NCBI GenBank assembly: GCA_022457155.1
Contig: JAJGOT010000155.1
Coordinates: 1,459,001-1,523,000, forward strand
Direction: 5' to 3'
DNA: 64,000 nt
Source of the DNA: Cladopsammia gracilis
Taxonomy: Eukaryota > Cnidaria > Anthozoa > Scleractinia > Dendrophylliidae
This document shows, one piece after another, positions 10,760 through 21,600 of the stretch. The translations under genes and the position numbers were made by a program. The notes beneath the pieces are model-generated. The model was not told where the DNA came from and did no database searches. It saw only the letters and a list, made by a program, of their open reading frames with translations. Position 1 is the first letter of the stretch. Each line of letters begins with the position of its first letter.

Positions 10760-11326
10760 TTAAAGTGCCCATAACCCAAATTTTTATATTTTCTCACCTG
10801 AATCAAATGTCACCCAAGGACTTTCTACAGACAAATTTTGCAACTTGCACAAAACGTTATTTGTTAAATGTTATAAAACTTTCAAATTTTCCACCATTTT
10901 GGCTCACCAATTGCTTTAGTCTTCTATCGGTCTGCAAAGGAGTTGTGACGTACATTAAGGAACACGTGACTTCAGACTTGCTCCCACTTGGAAGTTTGTC
11001 GCTGTGATTAGCTGGTATAGCTAAAAATGTTTAAGAGATGTTGACTGCTTTAATAGTTCTTCAACATTTTCACTTTCAGATTCACTAAAGCTTTCTTCTG
11101 TCAATGACATAATTGCCAAACAACACGCGTTCCTGAATCTACGTCACAATGTGAGCCTGTCGGCCCAAATCAGGGGGGCGAGTAGGCCACACAAATATTA
11201 GATTTCAAAGACAATGAAACAATCATAAAACAATTTAATTTTATGCAAATTGTAAACATTTTTCGCAGAAGATTCTTGGGTGATTTTAATTCAGGTGAGG
11301 AAAAAAAAAAGGCTATGGGCACTTAA
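10760..11326. mobile_element. TTAA-flanked inverted-repeat element A
   Basis: Left end TTAAAGTGCCCATAACCC and right end GGGCACTTAA (preceded by GGCTAT) are inverted, with TTAA at both borders. AGTGCCC termini and the TTAA target are shared with elements at 12753 and 15241. TTAA target choice is the hallmark of piggyBac-type transposition, so a non-autonomous piggyBac-like MITE is inferred. The inner arms also pair (CTCACCTGAATCAAAT against ATTTTAATTCAGGTGAG). Confidence 0.65.
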
Positions 11327-11380
11327 CAAAAGGAGAGATGCTGGTAGCAGATGCACATCAACTGTGAAACGTTTCTTAAG

Positions 11381-11537
11381 GCCCAGACACACAGGGAACT
11401 TTTCTTGCAACATTGTGCGCAACAGTTGCATAAGTACTTTTGTGACATTGCACGCAACAAATTGCATCGTATGTACAACACCTCAAAATATCTTATTGCA
11501 CGCAACGTTGCGAGAAAAGTTTCACTGTGTCTGGAAC
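11381..11537. repeat. Fold-back element (CCAGACACAC family)
   Basis: CCAGACACACAGGGAACTTT near 11382 is inverted imperfectly as AAAAGTTTCACTGTGTCTGG at 11515-11535, and TTGCAACATTGTGCGCAAC pairs with TTGCACGCAACGTTGCGAG. Non-coding MITE-like. Spurious open frames occur on both strands. Confidence 0.72.
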
Positions 11538-12036
11538 TTTAGGAAACAACAGCAACTCCAATGCACCCTGGGTATGAAACTGCTTTCATAGAATGGTCGT
11601 TCAAAAATTCACGTCATGAAGCCGGACTTGCAGAAAAATGCCAGTCTCACCATCTCACAAAGTCTTCAATTTACCATTAATTCTTGTGACTTCTCTGATT
11701 TATTAAGCACTGACATTACATAAGGAGAAATTGGATTCGGTCAATATTGGGGATTAAAGGCTTAATTGAAGGGGTGCCCGGAAAAAAGACCTAAGTGACT
11801 TCTGATAAACTGCTAGATTCTCATTCCAAATTGCCTTGTATTCCCTTGTGAAACACAGGAAGAATTTGATGTTCATCAAAAGTCACTTTTTCCATTCCCA
11901 TGTTACAGTTTTTTCCAATATGCAAAAAGAGACATCAACAAACTAGCAAAATGCTGTGTTGGCTCAGTTACTAACAAAAAAGCTTACAATATATTCCCAC
12001 TTTTCTTATAAAATAGCAATGTGAAGAAAAATTTAG

Positions 12037-12147
12037 CCTGTATGACAGGCGCTTTATGAGCCAAGTGGGGCGGGCGAAGCGCGACACGAGCGCGAAGCGC
12101 GAGACGAGGGAAGAAAAAAAAAAATAAAGCGCCTGCAGACAGTCCAT
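12037..12147. repeat. Fold-back element (AGGCGCTTTAT family)
   Basis: GACAGGCGCTTTAT near 12043 pairs with ATAAAGCGCCTGCAGAC near 12124. The loop holds CG-rich GCGAAGCGCGA repeats. Non-coding. Confidence 0.65.
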
Positions 12148-12256
12148 TGTTCTTGCTCTTCCGCCCACCAACTTTCACCAATATTAACTGACCGCAGTAA
12201 TTTCAAAATAACCAATCAAAACACGATCTATATCGCAAGTTATGCTAACCACAGAC

Positions 12257-12386
12257 CATTCTCGTCCCCAGAGCCGCTTGGCCCTCTTAACCGCCGGAAC
12301 CTGAGTACGAGAACCAACGGGCTCCTTGGCTCTCGTACTCAGGTTCCGGCGGTTAAGAGGGCCAAGCGGCTCTGGGGACGAGAATG
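12257..12386. repeat. Perfect palindrome with 56-bp arms
   Basis: Arms 12257-12312 and 12331-12386 are exact inverted copies around an 18-bp loop. The outer end reads CATTCTCGTCCCCAGAGCCG. It ends 16 bp before the duplicated promoter block at 12403, so it abuts the start of the gene at 12543. Confidence 0.93.
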
Positions 12387-12402
12387 ACCACAGACTTGCG
12401 CT

Positions 12403-12511
12403 CCAACATGTCCTCGAGACGAGATTATCTCATAGCAATAATTGCTATTTGACACCGAATTAACTCATATACATAATCTGGGCTTGTCTGCGTTCTACGG
12501 TGACTGGTAAC
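12403..12511 (+). promoter_or_regulatory. 109-bp block identical to 31364-31472 (inverted), putative promoter
   Basis: Every base of 12403-12511 matches the reverse complement of 31364-31472. It begins CCAACATGTCCTCGAGACG and ends CTACGGTGACTGGTAAC. A 31-bp spacer separates it from the ATG at 12543. The other copy has the same 31-bp spacing to the ATG at 31332. Position before two first exons suggests a shared promoter core; a mobile repeat that carries a start region is the alternative. Confidence 0.7.
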
Positions 12512-12542
12512 TAGTAATTTATGGCATGCTTGATGAAGGAAA

Positions 12543-15120
12543 ATGGCGGCTGCTGTGGGTGTTTTCGATGGCGACAATCAGGGGAGTGAAGAAGGTAAAC
12601 CATGTTTGCACAAAAGATCTAAGTCTTATATTTTACTTATTCGTTTTCTGAATTGCTTTTTTTAATATTTGCGTGTGTTCGATTCGTTGCGCTTCCTTCG
12701 TTGTTTATAAATAATGTGTTATTCATGGGGGCCATTCGATCATCTATGAACCTTAAAGTGCCCCTGCGATCAAATTTTATAATTGTTTTTTTTTATTTCA
12801 TTTTTCGAAAGGAAAGATTGTAATTACTGACCAGTCCAAACCGTTTTTCAATCTGATAACGGGAAAGCGGTTGTTTTATGACTGTACTTTTCTCATTTTC
12901 ACTGCCGCCATTACATTTGCATGTTCCAGTAGTTTCAAAAGAAGCCAGAGAAAGTGACATCAAAGACTCGCTGGCTTAAAATTGCAGTGTGTGAATACAG
13001 CTTATTTAGTATGCAGAACACAAGTTTGGCAACCTGAAAGCTCAAAATTCCCGTGCCGCATACTAAATAAGCTGTATTCACACACTGCAATTTTAAGCCA
13101 GTGAGTCTTTGACGTCACTTTCTCTGGCTTCTTTTGAAACTACTGGAACATGCAAATGTAATGGCGGTTATGAAAATGAGAAAAGTACAGTCGAAAAAAA
13201 CCGCTTTCCCATGATCAGATGGGAAAATGGTTTGGACTGGTCAGTAATTACAATATTTTCTTTCGAAAAATGAAATAAAAAAACAATTATAAAATTTGAT
13301 CGCAGGGGCACTTTAAATTATATTAAGCTTTATATGCAATGATGCATTTTATGAAAATACTTTTTAGCAGAAAGGGCCGTAAACACTTCTAACAGTACTC
13401 CAAGAAGAACAATTGCCGAGGTTTGTGATCAGTCATTGTATTAACTTATCTGTAGCTGTATTTGAACTAACATGATCTAGAGTTCGACTGTAGTCTTTCA
13501 AAACACGCGAACAGGTCCTCTATTTTCTCCGTTTGACCTTATATTAAAACATAAGGTAGCTGCAGATACCCGCAATACTGAATCGAGTAGCGATGTTTGT
13601 TTGAAGATTTATGTTTAAAAGTTAGTGCATTTAGCATTATGGTTTCTCCACTATTATCCAACTTCACTCAGTAGATGGTCGCCCCTTGCAGGACTATGAA
13701 ATTTTGAATAAAGGTTGAATAAAGGTAGTAATATTCGCTTGACGTTTGAGTTATAAAAACATAGCACAACTCGTAAAAATAATTAATGTACAGTGTTATT
13801 TGCACTCTTAACTAGTACTGTCTAATAAGTATACATAGGTCAAACAATTCAACCTCGGTTCTGTCCTTCATGTAAGGTGTACTGGCTGCCAAACATATGG
13901 TAAATTTGGGTCATCAATCAGCAGCCCTTTACAGCTGGGTGGCTTTATACCACGTGCCAAACAGCAAATGTAGTATGTGACGTGGTTGTAACAGTTGTCT
14001 GCATTTGCAAACGAGCTAACCAGCATCGCTCAGGCTCAGACCACAGCTCGTCATTTCAGGACATGTGGATTAAAAACTTTAAGTTGAGGGTCATTGAAAT
14101 CAGTGGTCAGAACTTGTGATAAAAGAAGAGCCAGAGAGGCCTACTGGATAAAATAGTTGAAATTAATTTAAGTTAATTTATTTTTACCTTGTGCCAGTCA
14201 CTGCATGCTCGCAAGATAGTTTGTTATTGTTGTAAAGTCATTTAAACTCTTGGCGCATGTTTTTTTTATTTTCCGTTTGCAAGAAATTTGAATGGTTTTT
14301 GCTGTAACGCTCCTAAAGAAGGCTACAACAGCCAAAACATTGAGAATTAAAAACTAAAACTTTAACCTGAAGTTGGATATCCCAGTTCAAGTGTTCATTT
14401 ATTATAACATTATTTAAATGTGAAATTTCCCTGGTGTGGTAATCAAACCCAGTCATGATTGATTTGTATCGGGTTTGGTAATAGAACTCACCAAAACATT
14501 AATTTTACCAATCGAACAAAACTGAACATTTGATAATAAAATACACTTCTTCAATTGAACATGATGTTGAACATTTAATTGATCGATTGAACTTTTCACT
14601 TGACCTGCACTTTGACTTTTCTAAAATGTTTTCAAATAGCCGGCATTGCATTCAAATGCATTGTTGTGTGAGCTCTAATATTTTTAACTTGTGTACTAAC
14701 ATGTAAGTGTCAGAGAAAGATACTTTATGAGAAAATAGGGGAGGTCTATAGGGTGGAGCTCTGAAAGCACTTCACATAAAAGGATCATGACAGCAAGGGT
14801 TTTTGATTTCTTGACTGCCTGTGACAAAATCAAGTTTGATGAACTGTAATCCACTTCAATCTTTGCAACTACTGGTTCTGTTTTGCTCTATAAAATCTTT
14901 TTTATCTTATTTAGTTATAATAATAATATATTTGGTGGCATTTGGCAATGTAACATGGAAGTTAAGTGGTAAGCAAAATTTTGTTCTTACAGCGGGACAG
15001 TGTCCATTTAAGTAAACTCACTTTAACCTCTTAATTTTTGTAAATTTTTCTATTTTAAATATTAACAGTTCAACAACAACAACAACAGCAAGCCCATCAT
15101 CATTTCAACATCTTCTCTAG
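12543..15120 (+). CDS. Unrecognised gene, 5' exons only (convergent with the minus-strand gene)
   Basis: Exon 1, 12543-12594, encodes MAAAVGVFDGDNQGSEE and ends at a GTAAAC donor in phase 1. Exon 2, 13371-13420, follows TTTTTAGCAG and encodes ERAVNTSNSTPRRTIAE, ending in phase 0 at GTTTGT. A probable exon 3, 15069-15120, lies between ATTAACAG and GTAAAATG and reads FNNNNNSKPIIISTSSL. The encoded start is small, polar and low-complexity, and no family is recognised. Exon 2 has a TAG/CAG tandem acceptor that would add or drop one Ala. Intron 1 contains a whole TTAA element. No exons were found beyond 15.1 kb with confidence, so the gene may be truncated, dead, or continue in short exons. The start codon context AAAATGGCGGC resembles that of the minus-strand gene at 31332. 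Confidence 0.5.
12753..13316. mobile_element. TTAA-flanked inverted-repeat element B, in intron 1
   Basis: TTAA at 12753-12756 and 13313-13316. Termini are AGTGCCCCTGCGATCAAATT and its inverse. Arms of about 260 bp, 12753-13014 and 13058-13316, pair with a few mismatches around a 43-bp loop, so the whole element is a giant hairpin. Non-coding. Same terminus and target as elements A and C. Confidence 0.85.
13421..15040. other. Probable intron or intergenic
   Basis: No further exon recognised. AAAGAAGGCTACAACAGCCA with AAAACATTGAGAATTAAAAA near 14318-14350 resembles a phrase common at the 3' ends of cnidarian retroelements and may be such a fragment. Confidence 0.35.
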
Positions 15121-15850
15121 GTAAAATGATATCCTTGAATTATATCACTAATTTATTATTAAGTAAACTCACCCACCTATGCCAACAGCTAATCCAGGTA
15201 TAACTATATCCTTGAATTATATCACTGATTTATTTTTACGTTAAAGTGCCTATCACCCCTAGAAAGTTATTTCCAGAATCAACTCTATGTACATGTACAT
15301 TGAATAGTTGAATGGTAAAATATTCTTGTTTTGAATGTCGTGTTAGTGAGTTATAGAGATTTGAATTTACAAAATGCTAATTAGATGACGTCAACCCAGG
15401 AATTTGCCATTATTTCTATGCCAATTTACAGTGCGCAGTTTGCAGTTTGAGGTTAATTAATTTGATAAATACTAAAAAATAAACTGTGGATAGTCAATTG
15501 ATTCGTAAAAAATATTACTTGGAGGTAAAAACAAATAGTTGTATAATAAATGATTCCCGGGTTGACATCATCAAATTAGCATTTTGTAAATTCAAATCTA
15601 TATAATTCACAAATGCAAGGTTCAAAACAAGAAATATTTTACCATTCAACTGTTCAATGTACATAGAGTTAATTCTGAAAATAACTTTCTAGGGGTGATA
15701 GGCACTTTAAGTTTTTTTTTGCTTTTTAAATTTTGTAAATTTTTCTATTTCAAATACTGGTAGTAATAGTTCAACAACAACAGCAATGGCCAGCTATGTC
15801 AACAGCTATCCAGATAAAATGATATCCTTGAATTATATCACTAATTTATT
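15040..15850 (+). repeat. Triplicated exon-like segment
   Basis: Three diverged copies of a short segment: 15040-15172, about 15170-15238 (partial) and 15722-15855. Copies 1 and 3 share TTTTGTAAATTTTTCTATTT, then AGTTCAACAACAACA, then AAATGATATCCTTGAATTAT. The partial copy keeps CCAACAGCTAATCCAGGTAT and CTTGAATTATATCACT. Copy 1 has intact splice-like borders (exon 3 of the upstream gene); copy 3 has lost the GT donor (AGATAAAATG). Element C was inserted between copies 2 and 3. Confidence 0.65.
15241..15710. mobile_element. TTAA-flanked inverted-repeat element C
   Basis: TTAA at 15241-15244 and 15707-15710, with termini AGTGCCTATCACCCCTAGAA and its inverse. Arms of about 155 bp pair with moderate mismatches up to the GTTGAC strings near 15388 and 15562. 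Same terminal AGTGCC and target as A and B, different internal sequence. Confidence 0.82.
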
Positions 15851-15892
15851 ATTAACTACAATAAATGTCCCTTTTTCTGATAGGAATCATGG

Positions 15893-16100
15893 TTTGTGTA
15901 CATGACAGAAAGGAAAGTTCTTGCTGCAGGCCATCTTCAACATTGAGATGTCCTGCATAGCCATCAAATCCCTGCCGACCATGCATGTGTTTGCCTGACA
16001 ACAGTCTCCAATGGTGAACTTCATGCCCCATTACTGTTAGGAGACCCAACTGAAAATCTCTTTCTTGAGAGTGGCCACTCTCACCTCTACAGGTGTCCAT
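15893..16100. other. Possible coding remnant, strand uncertain
   Basis: Plus-strand frames give ESWFVYMTERKVLAAGHLQH after a CTTTTTCTGATAG acceptor-like string, then sense-like runs in shifted frames (for example SNGELHAPLLLGDPTENLF). The minus strand has one uninterrupted 82-codon frame. Neither product is recognised. Possibly a decayed exon. Confidence 0.25.
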
Positions 16101-16118
16101 TTGGCACCTTATTTATCT

Positions 16119-16790
16119 AATGCACTTGTCAGTTAACCCCCACCCCTCCTGCTACCACCACCACCCCAGGATGCAATGTAAGGAAATGTAGGGGATTTAA
16201 TTTAATTTTTTTTTTTCCCCATGGAAATTCCCTGCCAAATCTCACACCTGTTAGGTGTGAGTCTCATGTCTGCAGGTCAAAACTTTGATCTCTCACCAGA
16301 TCATGCTTACAGACTAATTTTTTCTGCCAGCTAAACTTTGAACTCTATAATACAGCCTATGCTGACACACTTTCAATCAGAATAAAATCTGCATGACTTA
16401 TTTACAGACTTGTTAACAGCTGATATTTCTTGGGGGCAGCTGAAAACTCACTAAAAGTATACTGTTTCCAAAAGATCCATTGCTGTATTTAGAGGTCACT
16501 TTATGCCTGCCCATATTGAGGTTGCTGAACAGTTAGTCATTACTCATTGTGCTAGAACGTTTCCAGTAAAAAACCGAAAGTACAGTCCAAACTGTTTATT
16601 AATAAATATGAAATATGATTGATAATATGGGAAGAAAAGTTACTTGCACATGTTGCCATTTCCATTTTCAAGATATCATTTGACACCAAAAAATTATCAA
16701 AATGGTGGATTTCCTCATATATGAAGATCCCTTGAACCAAATACCTTGTCCCAGGATGGGGGTTCTTTTCTTGACAAGTGCATTAGTGAA
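16119..16790. repeat. Inverted-repeat-bounded element, about 670 bp
   Basis: CTAATGCACTTGTCA at 16119 is inverted as TGACAAGTGCATTAG near 16772-16786, and the next bases on both sides carry C-runs (AACCCCCACCCC and its counterpart GGATGGGGGTT). No transposase frame inside. Confidence 0.5.
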
Positions 16791-16935
16791 AGGTATTTAA
16801 CATGGGACTACCTATTTTCTAAAAATTATGTATGACAGACATTTTTTTATTTGATCAAATCTACTAATATAGTGATGATAATGAATGCCAGGTCAAACTG
16901 TGTGGGTTGTGACATCAAAACAATGTTACTTTCAG

Positions 16936-17040
16936 GTAATAATAATAATAATATTAATTTGTATAGCACTATTCAGCTAATCTTCCATAAGTGCTTTACA
17001 ATCTTTATTTATGCTAAGATAAAAACTAAAATCTAAAAAT
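16936..17040. repeat. AAT microsatellite with LINE/SINE-like tail
   Basis: (AAT)n is followed by TTAATTTGTATAGCACTATT and AAGTGCTTTACAATCTTTAT. This arrangement is typical of a short retroelement 3' terminus. Confidence 0.4.
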
Positions 17041-17347
17041 ACCAAGATAAGTTTACAATTCTTAAAAATGTATGTTGGTTTTTTGTGTCAGAAAAATTGT
17101 CATTTATGCAGTTTTTGACTCAACCGAAAGTAAAGTAGTATACGGACAGAGGAAAAACACTGTATATATAATTAATTTATATCAATATTTTCATTATGAC
17201 TTATGAGTTTCAGATTTTACTGTTTCAATCAGATGTTTGACTTTGGTTTGTCTTGTTAAAGAGTGCATTGAAAAAGTAACATTTATTTTGTCTTCATTAT
17301 AAACCAATACAAGTCCATTGCTTCATTTGTGACTTTCAGAAATTATA

Positions 17348-17742
17348 CAGTTGAACCTGTATACAGCCATTTTGAGAAAGGTTGTCGGATAAAGTGCATG
17401 CGACAACCCCGAAAGGTATTGTGGGTGCTTTTGAGTTCACTGTTTTTCAAAGAAATTTGAAAGAATGGCAGGAGAGGCCATGGACATATGTCTTTGAGTG
17501 CTAAAGGAAAACAACAAAAGTAGGTTCGACAGCTACAGTGTCAGGAACAATGTATTGCGCATATCCCACATTACCTTTCGGGATTGTCGCGTGCACATTT
17601 TTTCCGGCGACCTTTCTCGAAATAGCTGTATAATTACCAGTTTTCAAAGCCCCGAGTTGTATTTGCTACCTGTATTTAACCTGTATTAAGTGGCCACTTT
17701 CTGAAGTCCCAAGGGTGACCATTATGTACAGGTTTGACTGTA
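17348..17742. repeat. Inverted-repeat element (ACAGTTGAACCTGTA family)
   Basis: Outer ends ACAGTTGAACCTGTATACAG and TGTACAGGTTTGACTGT are inverted. Inner arms 17371-17425 and about 17565-17620 also pair (GAGAAAGGTTGTCGG against CCGGCGACCTTTCTC). Non-coding. Confidence 0.7.
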
Positions 17743-17869
17743 TTTTAAGAAATGTGTCTGTTTTGATCATTTAGTAGATGCCAATACTTATACCCAGAGT
17801 ACACCTGTATAACAAAATTAAATTATTCAGATAAAAATGTTGTGTTCTTGGACAAGATATTTAAGCAAC

Positions 17870-18003
17870 AAAATGCTGCAATGGACTAGCACATCATCCA
17901 GGGGAGTAGCAATACTCCTAGTCGCTTCATGATACAGAAACAAGATGTGCTCAGGCAGTTGGGAGCCACTAGTGCCTTTTTGTTATTTGTCTCACATGAT
18001 CTT
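17870..18003 (+). repeat. SINE-like dispersed repeat, copy 2
   Basis: Shares the ordered strings described for 7190-7310, including GGGGAGTAGCAATACTCCTA, GTCGCTTCATGATACAGAAA and a TCTCACATGATCTT end. Same strand as copy 1. Confidence 0.55.
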
Positions 18004-18112
18004 AAAAAAAAATAATTCAGGGATCTATTTTTTTTATTTGCTAAGTGTGAAATTTTGCACCAGTATAATTTATAATGCATCCTACCCAGTATATGGATAT
18101 GGCTGATATTTT

Positions 18113-18493
18113 GTGGTCATGCCTCGTACCGCTCAAATATTTGGCAGTGAAAAAAGTCAAAACAATGATAAGGTCCCTGATCGAAATTCACACATTTTGC
18201 AAGTTGAAGACACTGGAGCATTTTTGTCTGCCAAAAAACATAAAATGACTTTCGAAGAACAGGACATGAACGTTGTCCTTCTCCATCACATCACAGTCAA
18301 GACTTCTGTTCATCATAATAGTTTTTTTATCGGGATATGGGTAGTGCCCTGCCAACCGATAAAAACTAGTAAGTTGTTTTCTAAAAAGGTAAATTTCCCT
18401 GATTGTTGAAAAGGGCACCTTTCCAAGCACATCTTTGTAGAGTCTTGACCTGTAAAACTCAACCAAACTTCCTTTTCTCCTCATAAATACCAA
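18113..18493. other. Overlapping open frames on both strands, no recognised product
   Basis: A 98-codon plus frame (18113-18409) and a 101-codon minus frame (18188-18493) overlap. No splice borders, family motif or composition settles which, if either, is real. Confidence 0.2.
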
Positions 18494-18699
18494 AAGAAAA
18501 CGTATACCATCAGGCCGGGTGATGTGTTATGAACAAGATATCTGAGTTTTTTCTTGCAGTAGTCATCAGAAATTAACTTGTCTGAAATCATTTCATGTGA
18601 ATTTTCCTGTTCAGAGAGTTCAAACCCCATATATCCCTTGGCAAAACTTCAATCATAACCCCAATTTTCGAAAAACGGAGTACATTTGAATCCTTTACC

Positions 18700-21600
18700 T
18701 ACTAAACCATTCATAAGTGCGGTCCAGTATGCTGTATTATCCCATTCCTACACATTCAATCTTCACCCCATTTTTACATTATTTGAACGGGAGTGAAAAA
18801 CGGGGTTGATTTCACCAGTGCGGTCCAGTATGCTATATATCCCATCCTTTCACATCCAATCTACACCCGATTTTTTACATTATTTGAACGGGAGTGAAAA
18901 ACGGGGTTAATTTCATCAGTGCGGTCCAGTGTGCTATATATCCCATCCCTACACATCAATCTTCACCCCATTTTACATTATTTGAACGGGAGTGAAAAAC
19001 GGGGTTAATTTCATCAGTGCGGTCCAGTGTGCTATATTTCCCATCCCTACATTTTCAATCTTCACCCGATTTTTACATTATTTGAACGGGAGTGAAAAAC
19101 GGGGTTAATTTCATCAGTGCGGTCCAGTGTGCTATATATCCCATCCTTACACATCCAGTCTTCACCCCCATTTTACATTATTTGAACGGGAGTGAAAAAC
19201 GGGGTTAATTTCATCAGTGCGATCCAGTGTGCTATATATCCCTTCCCTACATTTTCAATCTTCACCCCATTTTTACATTATTTGAACGGGAGTGAAAAAC
19301 GGGGTCCAGTGTGTTATATTTCCCATCCCGACATTTTCAATCTTCACCCGATTTTTACATTATTTGAACGGGGGTGAAAAACGGGGTCCAGTGTGCTATA
19401 TTTCCCATCCCTACATTTTCAATCTTCACCCGATTTTTACATTATTTGAACGGGAGTGAAAAACGGGGTTAATTTCATCAGTGCGGTCCAGTGTGCTATA
19501 TATCCCATCCCTACACATCCAGTCTTCACCCCCATTTTTTATTATTTGAACGGGAGTGAAAATCGGGGTTAATTTCATCAGTGCGGTCCAGTGTGCTACA
19601 TTTCCCATCCCTACATTTTCAATCTTCACCCGATTTTTACATTATTTGAACGGGAGTGAAAAACGGGTTAATTTCATCAGTGCGGTCCAGTGTGCTATAT
19701 TCCCATCCCTACATTTTCAATCTTCACCCGATTTTTACATTATTTGAACGGGAGTGAAAAACGGGGTTAATTTCATCAGTGCGGTCCAGTGTGCTATATA
19801 TCCCATCCCTACACATCCAGTCTTCACCCCCATTTTACATTATTTGAACGGGAGTGAAAAACGGGGTTAATTTCATCAGTGCGAACCAGTGTGCTATATA
19901 TCCCATCCCTACACATCCAATCTTCACCCCCATTTTACATTATTTGAACGGGAGTGAAAAACGGGGTTATTTCATCAGTGCGAACCAGTGTGCTATATAT
20001 CCCATCCCTACATTTTCAAGATTCACCCCATTTTTACATTATTTGAACGGGAGTGAAAAACGGGGTTAATTTCATCAGTGCGGTCCAGTATGCTATATAT
20101 CCCATCCCTACACATCCAATCTTCACCCCCATTTACATTATTTGAACGGGAGTGAAAAACGGGGTTATTTCATCAGTGCAGTCCAGTGTGCTATATATCC
20201 CATCCCTACACATCCAATCTTCACCCCATTTTACATTATTTGAACGGGAGTGAAAAACGGGGTTAATTTCATCAGTGCGGTCCAGTGTGCTATATATCCC
20301 ATCCCTACACATCCAATCTTCACCCCATTTTACATTATATTAACGGGAGTGAAAAACGGGGTTAATTTCATCAGTGCGGTCCAGTGTGCTATATATCCCA
20401 TCCCTACACATCCAATCTTCACCCCCATTTTACATTATTTGAACGGGAGTGAAAAACGGGGTTAATTTCATCAGTGCGGTCCAGTGTGCTATATATCCCA
20501 TCCTTACACATTCAATCTTCATCCCAATTTTACATTATTTGAACGGGAGTGAAAAACGGGGTTAATTTCATCAGTGCGGTCCAGTATGCTATATATCCCA
20601 TCCCTACATTTTCAATCTTCACCCCATTTTAACATTATTTGAACGGGAGTGAAAAACGGGGTTAATTTCATCAGTGCGATCCAGTATGCTATATATCCCA
20701 TCCCTACACATCCAATCTTCACCCCCATTTTACATTATTTGAACGGGAGTGAAAAAACGGGGTTAATTTCATAAGTGCGGTCCAGTATGCTATATATCCC
20801 ATCCCTACACATCCAATCTTCACCCCCATTCTACATTATTTGAACGGGAGTGAAAAACGGGGTTGATTTCATCAGTGCGGTCCAGTGTGCTATATATCCC
20901 ATCCCTACACATCCAATCTTCACCCCCATTTTACATTATTTGAACGGGAGTGAAAAACGGGGTTAATTTCATCAGTGCGGTCCAGTGTGCTATATATCCC
21001 ATCCCTACACATCCAATCTTCACCCCCATTTTACATTATTTGAACGGGAGTGAAAAACGGGGTTAATTTCATCAGTGCGGTCCAGTGTGCTATATATCCC
21101 ATCCCTACACATCCAATCTTCACCCCCATTTTACATTATTTGAACGGGAGTGAAAAACGGGGTTAATTTCATCAGTGCGGTCCAGTGTGCTATATATCCC
21201 ATCCTTACACATTCAATCTTCATCCCAATTTTACATTATTTGAACGGGAGTGAAAAACGGGGTTAATTTCATCAGTGCGGTCCAGTATGCTATATATCCC
21301 ATCCCTACATTTTCAATCTTCACCCCATTTTAACATTATTTGAACTGGAGTGAAAAACGGGGTTAATTTCATCAGTGCGATCCAGTATGCTATATATCCC
21401 ATCCCTACATTTTCAATCTTCACCCCATTTTTACATTATTTGAACGGGAGTGAAAAACGGGGTTAATTTGATCAGTGCGGTCCAGTGTGCTATATATCCC
21501 ATCCCTACACATCCAATCTTCACCCCCATTTTACATTATTTGAACGGGAGTGAAAAAACGGGGTTAATTTCATCAGTGCGAACCAGTGTGCTATATATCC

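Noticed and set aside
10574..11007. Two plus-strand frames near 10.6-11.0 kb
   Set aside because: The second lies inside TTAA element A; the first has no splice context or family feature.
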